A DNA stretch of 64,000 nt from Propionivibrio soli (GTDB taxonomy: Bacteria > Pseudomonadota > Gammaproteobacteria > Burkholderiales > Rhodocyclaceae). Of the stretch, positions 8,478 to 17,959 are shown piece after piece (position 1 is the first letter of the stretch; the number at the start of each line of letters is the position of its first letter). Location: the NCBI RefSeq assembly GCF_025770765.1, contig NZ_JANZKY010000001.1, forward strand, positions 248,001-312,000, written 5' to 3'. The position numbers and the translations under genes were made by a program. The notes under the pieces were generated by a model. It had not been told where the DNA came from. It did no database searches and saw nothing but the letters and a program-made list of their open reading frames with translations.

Positions 8478-11400
8478 TCAGGACGAACTCAGCGACCTCT
8501 TCCGCGCACGCGCGCTGCGAATCCTCGCCGGTAGGCCGACGATCCAGCCACGCGCGTCGTCCACGTAGGTGAAGACCACCGGAATCACGAGCAAGCTGAG
8601 GAAGGTCGAGGTGATCAACCCGCCGATGACGACGATCGCCATCGGCGAACGGAAGCTGGGGTCGGTGCCCAAGCCGATGGCGATCGGGAACATGCCGGCG
8701 CCCATCGCCACCGTGGTCATTACGATGGGCCGCGCCCGCTTGTGGCACGCGTCGAGCAAGGCCTCCCAGCGCGTCATGCCGCGGTCGCGACGCGCCATGA
8801 TTGCGTATTCGACGAGTAGGATGGAATTCTTCGTCGCCACGCCCATCAGCATGATAAGGCCGATCATCGCTGGCATCGACAGTGCCGTGTGGGTGATGAA
8901 GAGCGCGAAGATCGCTCCGGGCACGGACAGCAACAAAGCCACGAGGATGGTCACCGGCTGCACGAAGTCCTTGAACAGGAGCACGAGCACCACGTAAATG
9001 CAGAAGACGCCGGTCAGCATGGCGAGGCCGAACCCTTCGAACAGCTCGCCCATGGCCTCGGCGTCGCCGATGGCCGTTTTCGTGATGCCGGGCGGGAGGT
9101 CTTGCAGACTGGGCAGATGCGCCGCGATTTCCTCCACGGTACCGAGCGGCACGCCGTTGAGTTCGACGTCGATCGTGACATTGCGCGAGCGGTCATAACG
9201 GTCGATCTGTGCCGGGCCACCGACCAGAGAGATATCTGCGATCGTCGCCAACTGCACCGGGCCGTGACTGCCGGGTACGGTCAGGCGCGACACCACGCCG
9301 AGGTCTTCGCGTGCCTGGTCGCGCAGTTTCACGACGATCGGGATCTGCCGCTGCGAAAGGTTGAGCTTGGCGAGCGACTGGTCGTAGTCGCCAGAAGTCG
9401 CTACCCGCAACGTGTCGGCAATCGCCTCCGACGTGACGCCGAGATCGGCGGCGCGCGCAAAGTTCGGACGGATCTCGAGTTCGGGACGAACCAGGCTCGA
9501 GTTCGAGGTCACATTCCCGATGCCCGGGATGGTGCGCAGATCGCGCTCGACCTTGCGCGCCGTTTCGAGCAGCAGGCGGCCGTCATCGCCCGATATTGCC
9601 AACTGATACTTCTCCGAGCCGCCGGCAAGTCCGACGCGCACGCGAACGCCGACCAGCGCCTCAAGGCCGCTCCGGAATTCGCCTTCGATGTCCTGCTTGC
9701 TGATCCCGCGGCGCTCCTGCCGGCGCGTCAGGTTGACCGTCAACGTCGCCTTACGCACCTCGGACGCCCCCTGCGGCGCAAACGGATCGCTGCCGGAAGC
9801 GCCACCGCCGATCGTCGTGTAGATCGTCCGCACCTGGGGGCTGGCGCCTACGATGGACTCCGCCTGCTTCACCTTCTGCAACGTCTGCTCGAAGGTGCTG
9901 CCGGGCGGCAAGGTCAACGCCACTTGCGTCTGCCACAGGTCATCTGGAGGTATGAAGCCGGTAGGCAGCAACGGCGTCAGGCCGAAAAGCACACCGCAGA
10001 AGAATACGACGGCGGCGATCGACGTCTTTACCCGGTGCTTGAGGCACCACTGCGCCCAGCGCATGTAGAGGCGTTCCCAGCGCGCTTCCTCATGAGCTCG
10101 CGTGGTGGGCTTCAGCGTATAAGCCGCCATCATCGGCGTCAGCATGCGCGCGACAACGAGCGAGAAGAACACCGAAATCGCCGCCGTCCAACCGAACTGC
10201 ACGAAGAATTTGCCAACGATGCCGGTCATGAACGCGGTCGGCAAGAAAACGGCGATCAGCGTGAAGGTCGTGGCGATCACCGCGAGGCCGATTTCGTCAG
10301 CCGCTTCCATGGCCGCCTGGTAGGGCGATTTGCCGCTGCGCAGATGGCGGATGATGTTCTCGATTTCGACGATCGCGTCGTCAACCAGGATACCGACAAC
10401 GAGCGAGAGCGAAAGCAAGGTGACGCCGTTCACCGTGAACCCGAAGCGTTCCATGGCCCAGAACGTGGGGATGATCGACAACGGCAGCGCCGCGGCCGAC
10501 ACAAATGTCGCCCGCCAGTCGCGCAGGAAGAGCCAGACGACGAGCACGGCGAGCGCCGCCCCTTCGTACATCAGCGACATCGAGCCTTCGTAGTTCTCGA
10601 CCACGGGATCGACGAAGTTGAATGCCTCGTCGACCTTGATGTCCGGATGCTTCTCCTTGAGCTTCTCGAGTTGTGCGCGCACGGCGTGCATCACATCGAC
10701 CTCGCCCGCCCCGCGGCTGCGCACGATTTCGAAGCCGACCACGGGCTGGCCGTTGAGGAACGCGGCCGAGCGCCGTTCGGCGATCGAATCCTCGACCTTC
10801 GCCACTTGATCGAGACGGATACGTCGGCCGTCGGACAGCGGGATTTCCATGCGTCCAAGGTCGGCCGCCGTCTGCACGGTGGCGATCATGCGTACTGATT
10901 GCTCGGAACTGCCGACGTCGGTGCGCCCGCCCGACGCTTCCTGCTGCACAAGCCTCAGTTGGCGCGAGACGTCGGACGCGGTCGCGTTGAGGGCGAGCAA
11001 TTGGTCCGGATCGATTTCGACGCGTACCTGCCGCGTTACGCCCCCGACGCGCGAAACGGCGCCGACGCCGCGCACGCTGAGCATCGCCTTGGCCACATCG
11101 TGGTCGACGAACCACGACAGCGACTCCTCGTCCATGCGATCCGACGCGACCGTATACGTGAGTACCGGCGTGCCCGCGATATTCGATTTGGTGATTACCG
11201 GATCGCGCAGGTCGCCGGGCAGGTCCGAGCGGATGCGCTGCACGGCATCGCGCACGTCGTCGAGCGCTTCCTGCGTATCCTTCTCGATACGGAACTCGAT
11301 GGTCACGATGACCGTGCCGTCCTGGATCATCGTGTAGATGTGCTTGATTCCCTGCAACGACGCCACCGAGTTCTCGATCTTGCGCGCCACCTCGGTTTCG

Positions 11401-11576
11401 AGCTGCGCCGGCGCCGCGCCCGGCAACGAGGCATTGACGATGACCATCGGCAGGTCAATGTCGGGCATGTTCTGGATCTTCATGGAGCGGAAGCTCATCA
11501 GGCCGACGAGCGTCAACATCATGAACAACAACACCGCGGGAATCGGGTTGCGGATCGACCAGGCGGAAACGTTCAT
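8478..11576 (-). CDS. RND efflux pump inner-membrane transporter (HAE1-type)
   Basis: 1032 residues, the normal length for a 12-TM resistance-nodulation-division antiporter. Visible landmarks: N-terminal TM1 (IPAVLLFMMLTLVGLMSF), NMPDIDLP at the start of the first porter domain, VVGILVDDAIVEIENI near residue 397 (the paired aspartates of the proton relay in TM4) and LIMLMGVATKNSILLVEY in the second half. The two large periplasmic loops form porter and docking domains. The start at 11574-11576 (MNVSAWSIRNP) is preferred over a longer frame because it gives the family N-terminus. It is the last gene of an OMF-MFP-RND operon. The frame opposite (long antisense ORFs) is a GC-rich shadow. Substrates unknown. 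Confidence 0.95.
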   Translation of the reverse strand: MNVSAWSIRNPIPAVLLFMMLTLVGLMSFRSMKIQNMPDIDLPMVIVNASLPGAAPAQLETEVARKIENSVASLQGIKHIYTMIQDGTVIVTIEFRIEKDTQEALDDVRDAVQRIRSDLPGDLRDPVITKSNIAGTPVLTYTVASDRMDEESLSWFVDHDVAKAMLSVRGVGAVSRVGGVTRQVRVEIDPDQLLALNATASDVSRQLRLVQQEASGGRTDVGSSEQSVRMIATVQTAADLGRMEIPLSDGRRIRLDQVAKVEDSIAERRSAAFLNGQPVVGFEIVRSRGAGEVDVMHAVRAQLEKLKEKHPDIKVDEAFNFVDPVVENYEGSMSLMYEGAALAVLVVWLFLRDWRATFVSAAALPLSIIPTFWAMERFGFTVNGVTLLSLSLVVGILVDDAIVEIENIIRHLRSGKSPYQAAMEAADEIGLAVIATTFTLIAVFLPTAFMTGIVGKFFVQFGWTAAISVFFSLVVARMLTPMMAAYTLKPTTRAHEEARWERLYMRWAQWCLKHRVKTSIAAVVFFCGVLFGLTPLLPTGFIPPDDLWQTQVALTLPPGSTFEQTLQKVKQAESIVGASPQVRTIYTTIGGGASGSDPFAPQGASEVRKATLTVNLTRRQERRGISKQDIEGEFRSGLEALVGVRVRVGLAGGSEKYQLAISGDDGRLLLETARKVERDLRTIPGIGNVTSNSSLVRPELEIRPNFARAADLGVTSEAIADTLRVATSGDYDQSLAKLNLSQRQIPIVVKLRDQAREDLGVVSRLTVPGSHGPVQLATIADISLVGGPAQIDRYDRSRNVTIDVELNGVPLGTVEEIAAHLPSLQDLPPGITKTAIGDAEAMGELFEGFGLAMLTGVFCIYVVLVLLFKDFVQPVTILVALLLSVPGAIFALFITHTALSMPAMIGLIMLMGVATKNSILLVEYAIMARRDRGMTRWEALLDACHKRARPIVMTTVAMGAGMFPIAIGLGTDPSFRSPMAIVVIGGLITSTFLSLLVIPVVFTYVDDARGWIVGLPARIRSARARKRSLSSS

Positions 11577-11586
11577 CGCCGCGACC

Positions 11587-12741
11587 TCACTTGCCCGCTG
11601 CCGTGGGCGCCGGAGCTGACGCCGGATTGTTCCCCGCTGCACCCGCCGCATCGGCAACGCGGACGAGATCGCCGTCGGCGAGGAAGCCAACGCCGGTGGC
11701 GACGATCGACACGCCGACGTCGAGCCCGCTCAGTATGGCGGCGCGATCGCCGCGCCGTTGCGCGATCTCGATCTTGGTCTCGATCACTCGGTTGTCGGGA
11801 CCGATGCGGAACACGTAGCTGAAACCGTCGCGCAGCAGCACGGCTGTCTGCGGTACGGTAAGCACCTTGCCGCGGCCAATTTCAATTTCACCGCTCGCGA
11901 ACATCCCGGCGCTGGCGCCGCTCTTCGTATCCAAGTCTACATAGACGATGCCCTTGCGCGTTTGCGGATCGAGCGTCGGCGCCACCATGCGCACGCGGCC
12001 CGACACGTCCTTGCCGCCGATCGCAACGCTGGCGGTCATACCGGCTTTGACGCGCAGCAGGTCGGCCGAAGGCAGCTCGGCGCGCCATTCAAGCCGATCC
12101 TTGCGCACGAGCCGGAACAATTCCTGGCCGGATTGCACGACGGCACCCAGCGTCGCAAAACGCGCCGAGATCGTGCCGTCGTCGGGCGACAGGATGCGTG
12201 TCTGCGCGAGGCGAATCTCATCGGCCTTCAGTCGCGCCTTGAGGACTTCGACACGCGCCCGCGCCGTCGTCTCGGCCGTGAGGTATTGCGCGACCTGCTG
12301 GGCGCTCAGCGCACCGCTCGCTTCGATCTGCCGGGCGCGATCCGCATTGGCCCGCGCCTCGGCGAGGGACGCTTCCGCCTCCGCCATGCTGGCGCGCGTC
12401 TGGTCGCGCTCGGCGGCCGTCGTTTCGCTTTGCAAACGGGCGAGCTCCTGACCCTTCTTGACACGGTCACCGACGTTCACCGGCACGTCGACGAGGCGCA
12501 GCCCGCCGATCTCGGCGCCCACGCTCGCTTCATGCCAGGCGGCGATGCTGCCGCTCGCGGCGAGCTTCTGCGGCCAATCGGCCGCCGTCGGTTTCACCGT
12601 GGTCACCGTCAGCGCCGCCCGTGCCGGGGTCGACGGCTTTTCCTCGGCGCCGCCGAGGAAGGGGACGGTCAGAGCCGCGAGACCGCCGATTATGGCCAGC
12701 ACGGGAAGGACGGTGGATCGTGAGATTCGCAACACGCTCAT
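11587..12741 (-). CDS. RND efflux periplasmic adaptor (membrane fusion protein)
   Basis: 384 residues with an N-terminal membrane anchor/signal (STVLPVLAIIGGLAALTVPF), a barrel-sandwich half (ASGSIAAWHEASVGAEIGG), a coiled-coil hairpin rich in Ala/Glu/Arg (about residues 115-185), the second lipoyl half (ILSPDDGTISARF) and a C-terminal beta-barrel and membrane-proximal part ending in an Ala/Pro-rich tail. It bridges the RND pump and the outer-membrane channel. ATG at 12739-12741 starts MSVLRISRST; upstream codons in the same frame are acidic and lack family similarity. It lies 10 bp before the pump gene and 29 bp after the outer-membrane factor gene. Confidence 0.93.
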   Translation of the reverse strand: MSVLRISRSTVLPVLAIIGGLAALTVPFLGGAEEKPSTPARAALTVTTVKPTAADWPQKLAASGSIAAWHEASVGAEIGGLRLVDVPVNVGDRVKKGQELARLQSETTAAERDQTRASMAEAEASLAEARANADRARQIEASGALSAQQVAQYLTAETTARARVEVLKARLKADEIRLAQTRILSPDDGTISARFATLGAVVQSGQELFRLVRKDRLEWRAELPSADLLRVKAGMTASVAIGGKDVSGRVRMVAPTLDPQTRKGIVYVDLDTKSGASAGMFASGEIEIGRGKVLTVPQTAVLLRDGFSYVFRIGPDNRVIETKIEIAQRRGDRAAILSGLDVGVSIVATGVGFLADGDLVRVADAAGAAGNNPASAPAPTAAGK

Positions 12742-12770
12742 TTTTTCGTTCTCTTCGTCATTTGCGGTGT

Positions 12771-14192
12771 TCAGTTCGCTTTCGTCGCTTTCGTCGGTTC
12801 TGTCTCGGCGGACCACCCACCGCCCGCGGCGCGGTAGAGGCCGATCCAGGCGGCGATGTTCTCGGCGCGCACGCCAACGTGTTGACTGCGCGCCGCGATC
12901 GCCAGCCGGCGGGTATCTTCCAAATCGAGCTGCGAGCCGAGACCGACCCGCCAGCGCTCCTCAGCAGCCTTGAATACTTCGTCGTAACGGTCGGCGGCGC
13001 TGCGCGCTTCGGCCTCGCGCTCCGCCGCATCCGCGAGCCGGACGAAGGATTGTTCAACCTCACGCACCGCCCGGCGCACCGCGGCGCGGTAACCGGCCAG
13101 CGCCTCGTCGTAGCGCGCGCGGGCCGCGTCCGCATTCGCCGCCCGCCGCCCCGCGTCGAAGATGGGCAGCGAAAGCGTGGGGCCAAACGACCAGACACGC
13201 CCGCTCGCCTCGACGCCATCAACCGTCTGATGCTGGCGCCCAATGGAACCGAGCAGGCTGAGCCGCGGATAACGGTCCGCCTCGGCCACGCCGATATCGG
13301 CGCTCGCTGCCGCCAGCGCTCGCTCGGCGGCCGCCACGTCAGGGCGCGCGCTGACGATACGCACAGGCAGTTCATCGACAGCCAGGGAGGCCGGCTGCGG
13401 CAGGCGGCCTTCGCGCACGGCAAGCTTCTGCCTCAATTCGGGCTCCGCCAAGCCGGTCAAGGCCACGAGGGATTTGACGGACAGGCCGCACTCCACCTGC
13501 AGCGCCAGCATGCGCGTCGCTCCTTCGGAGGCGCTCGCCTGCGCCAGTGAGCCGTCGGACGGTGCCGCGAAACCTGCGCCGACTTTCTGCCGCGTCAGCT
13601 GTGCCGAAGCCCGGCGCGATGCAACGTCGTTCACCGCGTCCGCGAAGCGGGCCTCGCAACTGCGCAGATTGACGTATTCGAGCGCGACTTCCGACGCGAG
13701 CGAGATGCGCGCGTCGTGCCAGGCCGCCTGACTGCCTTCGAAACGCGCCTGCGCCGCCTCACTGCCACGCCGGTTGCCGCCGAAGAGATCGATTTCCCAG
13801 GCGGCGTCGAGCGAACCGCGCGTGATCGTCTGCTCGAAAGTCACGGGATGGTTGCCGCTCTTGGTACGGCTCGCGTTGCCATCGACGCTCGGGAACAACG
13901 CCGAGCGGGCCGCCGTCACGCCGGCACGGCTCTGCTCGATACGCGCCAATGCCTGTGCCAGCGTGGGGCTGTCGTGCTCGGCCGCTTCGATCAATTCGGC
14001 GATCGTCGGATCGTCGAATTGTTTCCACCAGTCGACGAGATCCGCCGGTTTGCCGTCGTGCGGCACGGGCGCTTGCCAGCGCGTCGGTGCCGAGGCGTCG
14101 GGGCGTACATAGTCCGGGCCGACCGCGCATCCGCAGAGGAGCAAGGCCACGCCGACGCCAGCCGTCCGGCCAACGATTTGCATGAGTTTCAT
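12771..14192 (-). CDS. RND efflux outer-membrane lipoprotein channel (NodT/OprM family)
   Basis: 473 residues starting with a lipoprotein signal peptide (GVALLLCGCAVGPDYVRP; the lipobox is LLCGC followed by the AVGPDY typical of NodT-type factors). Two related halves contain the strands and long helices of the TolC fold (AAWEIDLFGGNRRGSEAA, RVWSFGPTLSLPIFDAGRR). It is the first gene of the operon, the reverse of the common MFP-RND-OMF order. The start ATG at 14190-14192 has no clear Shine-Dalgarno; a second in-frame ATG lies nine bases further in. Confidence 0.94.
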   Translation of the reverse strand: MKLMQIVGRTAGVGVALLLCGCAVGPDYVRPDASAPTRWQAPVPHDGKPADLVDWWKQFDDPTIAELIEAAEHDSPTLAQALARIEQSRAGVTAARSALFPSVDGNASRTKSGNHPVTFEQTITRGSLDAAWEIDLFGGNRRGSEAAQARFEGSQAAWHDARISLASEVALEYVNLRSCEARFADAVNDVASRRASAQLTRQKVGAGFAAPSDGSLAQASASEGATRMLALQVECGLSVKSLVALTGLAEPELRQKLAVREGRLPQPASLAVDELPVRIVSARPDVAAAERALAAASADIGVAEADRYPRLSLLGSIGRQHQTVDGVEASGRVWSFGPTLSLPIFDAGRRAANADAARARYDEALAGYRAAVRRAVREVEQSFVRLADAAEREAEARSAADRYDEVFKAAEERWRVGLGSQLDLEDTRRLAIAARSQHVGVRAENIAAWIGLYRAAGGGWSAETEPTKATKAN

Positions 14193-14286
14193 GGCGCGGG
14201 TAGGTGTTGCGAAAAATACGTAACTCTACCTCATGCGCTTGGGGTAAAGATACTGATTGGAGTTGGAAGTCAATAGGAAGTGAATA

Positions 14287-14318
14287 CGCCGCCGTTCCGA
14301 TAACGGCGGCGCGACTTT
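14287..14318 (-). terminator. Strong hairpin downstream of the outer-membrane barrel gene
   Basis: A perfect 10-bp stem CGCCGCCGTT (14287-14296) pairs with AACGGCGGCG (14302-14311) across the loop CCGAT. It sits just past the stop of the minus-strand gene at 14325 and upstream of the efflux operon. A T-rich stretch follows on the plus strand (CGACTTTT) but only a weak one on the minus strand, so it may act mainly as a structural insulator. Confidence 0.6.
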
Positions 14319-14324
14319 TGACGC

Positions 14325-15008
14325 TCAGAAGGCATAGGAAACGCCGACGTTGACGACGAGCTCCGCCGCATCGTCCTTGAACCGCTTACGTTCGACGGCG
14401 AGGTCCTGGCGAAGCATCGCGTTCGTGGCCGAACCGCTCGCTTCGAGCTTGCTGCTCGACTTGCCGAGGTATTTGACGCCTAGGTCGGAGGTAAAGCGCC
14501 ATCCGGAGGAAGACGTCCCGGATTCCCAACCGATGCCGAGATAGGGGGCGATCGAACGATATTTCGTCTCGCCTTCGAGTTGTCCGACTTGTGCCGAAGA
14601 ATAGCTATGTCCGTTGAACGTGTAGGCGTTAGCTCCCCCGTCGTATTCCGTTTTGTGCCGGGCAACAAAAGTGCCGCCGCTGACACGGAAGCCGCTGCCG
14701 CTGATCGGATAGAAATCAGCGAGCACGCCGATACCCGGCCCGCTTTTGAATTTGGCATCGTATTTGTTGCCGTGGATCTTCTCGTCGTCGAGGTCGGCTT
14801 TGATTCCGGAGTTGAGCATCACCCGCCCACCCCAACGGTCGTTGAAGCGTTTTCCGTAACCGATGCTGGCACCGGTACCCAAGGTCGCGAAGAACGTGTC
14901 GTCCGAGGCATTGGCCGTGGTTTGCGCCTGCGCCTTATGCGTCGGCAGCAGCGCACCGAGCACCGTTCCGATCATTAGGGCGGTCGAGATTCCTTTCACG
15001 CTTGTCAT
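14325..15008 (-). CDS. Outer-membrane beta-barrel protein (OmpW/opacity-like)
   Basis: 227 residues with a signal peptide (MTSVKGISTALMIGTVLGAL, cleavage near THKAQA-QTT) and alternating amphipathic strands (GASIGYGKRFNDRWGGRVML, FYPISGSGFRVSGGTF, APYLGIGWESG). It ends in a terminal aromatic (SYAF), the usual signal for outer-membrane barrel insertion. An eight-stranded barrel is expected at this size. It is divergent from a two-component system and shares its promoter region, so it is a likely regulatory target. On the minus strand TATACT (15040-15045) is a good -10 element. Ligand or pore function unknown. Confidence 0.8.
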   Translation of the reverse strand: MTSVKGISTALMIGTVLGALLPTHKAQAQTTANASDDTFFATLGTGASIGYGKRFNDRWGGRVMLNSGIKADLDDEKIHGNKYDAKFKSGPGIGVLADFYPISGSGFRVSGGTFVARHKTEYDGGANAYTFNGHSYSSAQVGQLEGETKYRSIAPYLGIGWESGTSSSGWRFTSDLGVKYLGKSSSKLEASGSATNAMLRQDLAVERKRFKDDAAELVVNVGVSYAF

Positions 15009-15039
15009 GTTGTTGTCCTATCGGGTTAAAGGAGGGCGC

Positions 15040-15090
15040 AGTATAGGAAGGCCAAGCTTTGGCGAAGCTTAAGGATGTTTGCGGGATAAT
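15040..15090. promoter_or_regulatory. Bidirectional promoter with an 11-bp tandem AAGCTT repeat (OmpR-family site)
   Basis: AAGCTT occurs at 15054-15059 and 15065-15070, an 11-bp repeat of the kind bound head-to-tail by OmpR/PmrA-type dimers. It lies between a minus-strand -10 TATACT (15040-15045) and a plus-strand -10 GATAAT (15085-15090), overlapping both -35 zones. Neither -35 is close to consensus, which fits activator-dependent expression. Binding by the adjacent regulator is inference. Confidence 0.55.
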
Positions 15091-15096
15091 TGCGGC

Positions 15097-15753
15097 ATGC
15101 ATCTTTTGATCATCGAAGACGATCTGGACCTGGGGATGGCGCTGCAACGCGCGCTGAAGGTCGAAGGCATGACCAGCGAGTGGTATCGCCGCTGCGCGGA
15201 CGCGCCACATGCGCCGGACTCCTCCGACTATGACTGCGCGCTTCTCGACCTCACCCTGCCCGACGGATCGGGCATGGACTTGCTGCGTCGCTGGCGCGGC
15301 GCCGGCGTGGATTTGCCGATGATCGTCATCACCGCACGTACCGCACTGGAGGACCGTGTCGAAGGCCTCGACGGCGGTGCAGACGACTTCATCATGAAGC
15401 CCTTCGCGATGCAGGAACTCGTATCGCGCGTCCGTGCCGTGGTCCGGCGTGCCGCACGGCAGTCCTCCGAGGTCTGGGAATTCGGCCCCTTGCGCATCGA
15501 ACCGCGGCGGCACCGGGCGAGCATCGCCGGCCAGCCGCTCGACCTGTCGTTACGCGAGTTCCAATTGCTCGTCGAATTGGCGCGCGAGCATGGCAACGTG
15601 CTGCCGAAGAGCGTACTGGCGCAACGTCTCAATCCGCTTGGCGACCCGCTCGACGCCGGCGCGGTGGAAGTCCATGTTTCGAACTTGCGGCGCAAGATCG
15701 GCGCGCGCCGCATCTGTACCGTACGCGGCGTAGGCTACATGCTGAGTTCATGA
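15097..15753 (+). CDS. OmpR/PhoB-type response regulator
   Basis: 218 residues: a receiver domain (LLIIEDDLDLGMAL acidic pocket; phospho-acceptor Asp in CALLDLTLPDGSG at about residue 51; the conserved Thr and Lys in VITAR and IMKPF) followed by a winged-helix DNA-binding domain (LSLREFQLLVELA, VEVHVSNLRRKIG, TVRGVGYML). ATG at 15097 is preferred to a TTG 18 bases earlier because the fold starts at MHLLIIEDD. No Shine-Dalgarno is visible, and the candidate -10 GATAAT ends only 6 bases before the ATG, so the mRNA may be leaderless. It overlaps the kinase gene by ATGA. Confidence 0.93.
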   Translation: MHLLIIEDDLDLGMALQRALKVEGMTSEWYRRCADAPHAPDSSDYDCALLDLTLPDGSGMDLLRRWRGAGVDLPMIVITARTALEDRVEGLDGGADDFIMKPFAMQELVSRVRAVVRRAARQSSEVWEFGPLRIEPRRHRASIAGQPLDLSLREFQLLVELAREHGNVLPKSVLAQRLNPLGDPLDAGAVEVHVSNLRRKIGARRICTVRGVGYMLSS

Positions 15754-17132
15754 GGTCCCTGCTTTTCTCACCCAGCCTGACCCGGCGCGTCTTTTTCGCC
15801 CTCGTCGTCGCCTTCTTTATTGCCGGCGCCGTCCTGACCGGCAAAGCCGTCCATCAGTTCTATGCGGACATGCAGAACACCAGCGGAGACTGGTCACGCG
15901 CCGGACGAACCCTGATATCGATCCTGCAAGAGGTCGAAGAAGAGGCGCAGGCGGTTTCGATCGTGCGCGCGATGGAAGCGCAGTTCAACGCGTCGCTCCG
16001 CGACTCGCATCTCAGCAACGAGGGACATCCCGGAGGCGTGTTTTTCCAACTGGCGGACGCCAACGACCGGCTGCTCTATGCTTCGCATCTGCCTGGCATC
16101 CTTGCCCCCGGGACAGCGGGCCAGGTCATCGACTACCGCGTCGGCGGAAGCGAATACCGTGTGCACGCCTTCGCCAACGAGCGTTGGCATCTGCGCCTCG
16201 GCATCCCGTCGATTCCGGAGCATGTGCTCATTGCCGTGATCGTGCACGACCTCGTCCCGGAACTGCTCATCTCCTTCCCTTTCGTTCTGTTACCCCTCTG
16301 GATCGCGATCCGTACCGGTTTGCGGCCGCTCAGCGAGCTCAGCGAGCGCCTGGCTAAACGCAGCGACGATGACCTGTCGCCGCTCAATCTCGGCATGAAA
16401 TACGTGGAACTGGAACGCGTGACGGGGGCCATCGAAAGCTTGCTCGCCCGGTTGCGCGGGCGGCTGGAGCGGGAACGCGCTTTCATTCACGATGCAGCAC
16501 ATGAGATGAGAACGCCAATCGCCGTCATCGGAACGCAAGGGCATGTGCTGGCCAACGCCGCGGATCCGGCGAGCCGTGCGCTGGCGGCGCAGTCGTTGCG
16601 CGAGGCGATCGAGCGCGCCTCGCACCTCTCGGAACAACTGCTCTCGCTTGCTTCACTCGATCAACAGCGAGCGCTCGAAAAGACGCCGGTGGACGTCGCG
16701 GCCTTTTTGCAAAGTCTGCTCGCCCAAATGGCGCCGATGGCGCTCAAGCGCAATATCGATCTCTCGCTCGACGCGCCGGAGAGCGCCGTGATACCGATGA
16801 ACCGGGTGTCGTTGCACTCGATCGTCCAGAATCTGGTCGATAACGCACTGCGTTACGTCCACACAGGCGGCCGGGTGGCCGTGTCACTTTCCCTGACGCC
16901 GGAGCATGCCGTGCTGCGCGTGGCGGACGACGGTCCGGGCGTGCCAGTCGAGGACCGGCCCCAGATCTTCGAACGCTTCTATCGGGGGCGCAACCACGAC
17001 GCGGCCGGCACGGGCATCGGCCTCGCTATCGTGGCCAAGGCCGTGCAGGGTCTGGGCGGAACCATCAGCGTTGCCGACGGCATCGATGGCCGCGGCGTGG
17101 CGTTCGTCGCGACATTCCGGCTGGGTCAATAA
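15750..17132 (+). CDS. Membrane sensor histidine kinase (QseC/TctE-like)
   Basis: 460 residues. TM1 (VFFALVVAFFIAGAVL, ~12-30) and TM2 (LLISFPFVLLPLWIAI, ~170-188) bracket a periplasmic sensor domain of about 135 residues. A HAMP-like linker leads to HDAAHEMRTPIAVI (phospho-acceptor His ~248). The ATPase has the N box NLVDNALRY, G1 DDGPGVP, F box FERFYRG and G2 GTGIGLAI, all intact. Its ATG overlaps the regulator stop codon (ATGA at 15750-15753), so the pair is translationally coupled. The signal is unknown; the divergent outer-membrane protein gene is the obvious target. Confidence 0.93.
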   Translation: MRSLLFSPSLTRRVFFALVVAFFIAGAVLTGKAVHQFYADMQNTSGDWSRAGRTLISILQEVEEEAQAVSIVRAMEAQFNASLRDSHLSNEGHPGGVFFQLADANDRLLYASHLPGILAPGTAGQVIDYRVGGSEYRVHAFANERWHLRLGIPSIPEHVLIAVIVHDLVPELLISFPFVLLPLWIAIRTGLRPLSELSERLAKRSDDDLSPLNLGMKYVELERVTGAIESLLARLRGRLERERAFIHDAAHEMRTPIAVIGTQGHVLANAADPASRALAAQSLREAIERASHLSEQLLSLASLDQQRALEKTPVDVAAFLQSLLAQMAPMALKRNIDLSLDAPESAVIPMNRVSLHSIVQNLVDNALRYVHTGGRVAVSLSLTPEHAVLRVADDGPGVPVEDRPQIFERFYRGRNHDAAGTGIGLAIVAKAVQGLGGTISVADGIDGRGVAFVATFRLGQ

Positions 17133-17183
17133 CCCGGCGAAACACCCGCGCCTATCAGTTCGCCGCGCCGATCCATCGCCTGT

Positions 17184-17807
17184 TCACCCCCGCTCAGTTT
17201 CAAGAGCTCGCAAGTCCTCGACGATACTCTCCGGCGTAGCGTCGTCCTTCACGTACAGGCGAATGCGTCCGGCGGAGTCGAATACGTAGGAACCGGACGA
17301 GTGATCGATCGTATAGTTCATCCCGCCCCCCGCGTCATGACGGGCGTAATAGACCTTGAATGCCTTGGCCGCTTCTGCCGTCGCCGCCGCGTCGGCTGAC
17401 AGGCCGACGAAGCGCTGATCAAACCACGGCACGTACGCCGCCAGTTTCTCGGTCGTATCGCGCTCCGGGTCAAGCGTGACGAAAATGACTTGCAGTCGCT
17501 CGGCGTCCGGCCCCAGCTCCTTCATGACCTGCGCCGCCCGCGACAGCGCGGTCGGACAAACATCCGGACACGCGGTGTAACCAAAGAAGATCATCACGTT
17601 CTTGCCGCGGAAGTCGGCGAGGCTGCGCTCATGGCCGTAATGATCGCGGAATCCGGCGAGCGAATTGCCGACCGGCGATCCGCTGATATCGGTATTGAGA
17701 AACGGCACACGTTTCGCCGTCGACGCTGTCGTCGGCGAAGTGACAGGTTCGCGTTCAACACATCCGGCAAGGAGTGTGAGAACGACCAGAATCAGCGCAC
17801 GCCACAT
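17184..17807 (-). CDS. SCO1/SenC-type copper chaperone lipoprotein
   Basis: 207 residues. A lipoprotein signal (LILVVLTLLAGCVERE) anchors a thioredoxin-like domain with the copper motif YTACPDVCPTAL (CxxxC) and the distal conserved His in IDHSSGSYVFDSAG. Sco proteins deliver copper to, or reduce, the CuA centre of cytochrome oxidase subunit II. The gene is divergent from coxB, whose product contains that centre. ATG at 17805-17807 begins MWRALILVV; a longer in-frame start gives no signal peptide. Confidence 0.93.
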   Translation of the reverse strand: MWRALILVVLTLLAGCVEREPVTSPTTASTAKRVPFLNTDISGSPVGNSLAGFRDHYGHERSLADFRGKNVMIFFGYTACPDVCPTALSRAAQVMKELGPDAERLQVIFVTLDPERDTTEKLAAYVPWFDQRFVGLSADAAATAEAAKAFKVYYARHDAGGGMNYTIDHSSGSYVFDSAGRIRLYVKDDATPESIVEDLRALETERG

Positions 17808-17959
17808 GCATAACCTTAATGCCGGAAGGGCCTTTGTGCCTGGGTTTCGCGACGACCGCCACAAAACTCCGTGTCATCTTCCGACGATGAACTTTTGTCA
17901 TGGAAAGGGTCAGAGGCTTACCCGCAACGCAAACATCCGTACGTGCAGGAGGGATTTAC

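Noticed and set aside
8889-10898. 669-codon open frame antisense to the RND pump gene
   Set aside because: It is rich in Arg/His/Asp with no domain pattern, as expected of a GC-rich shadow frame; the opposite strand encodes a complete RND transporter with all motifs.
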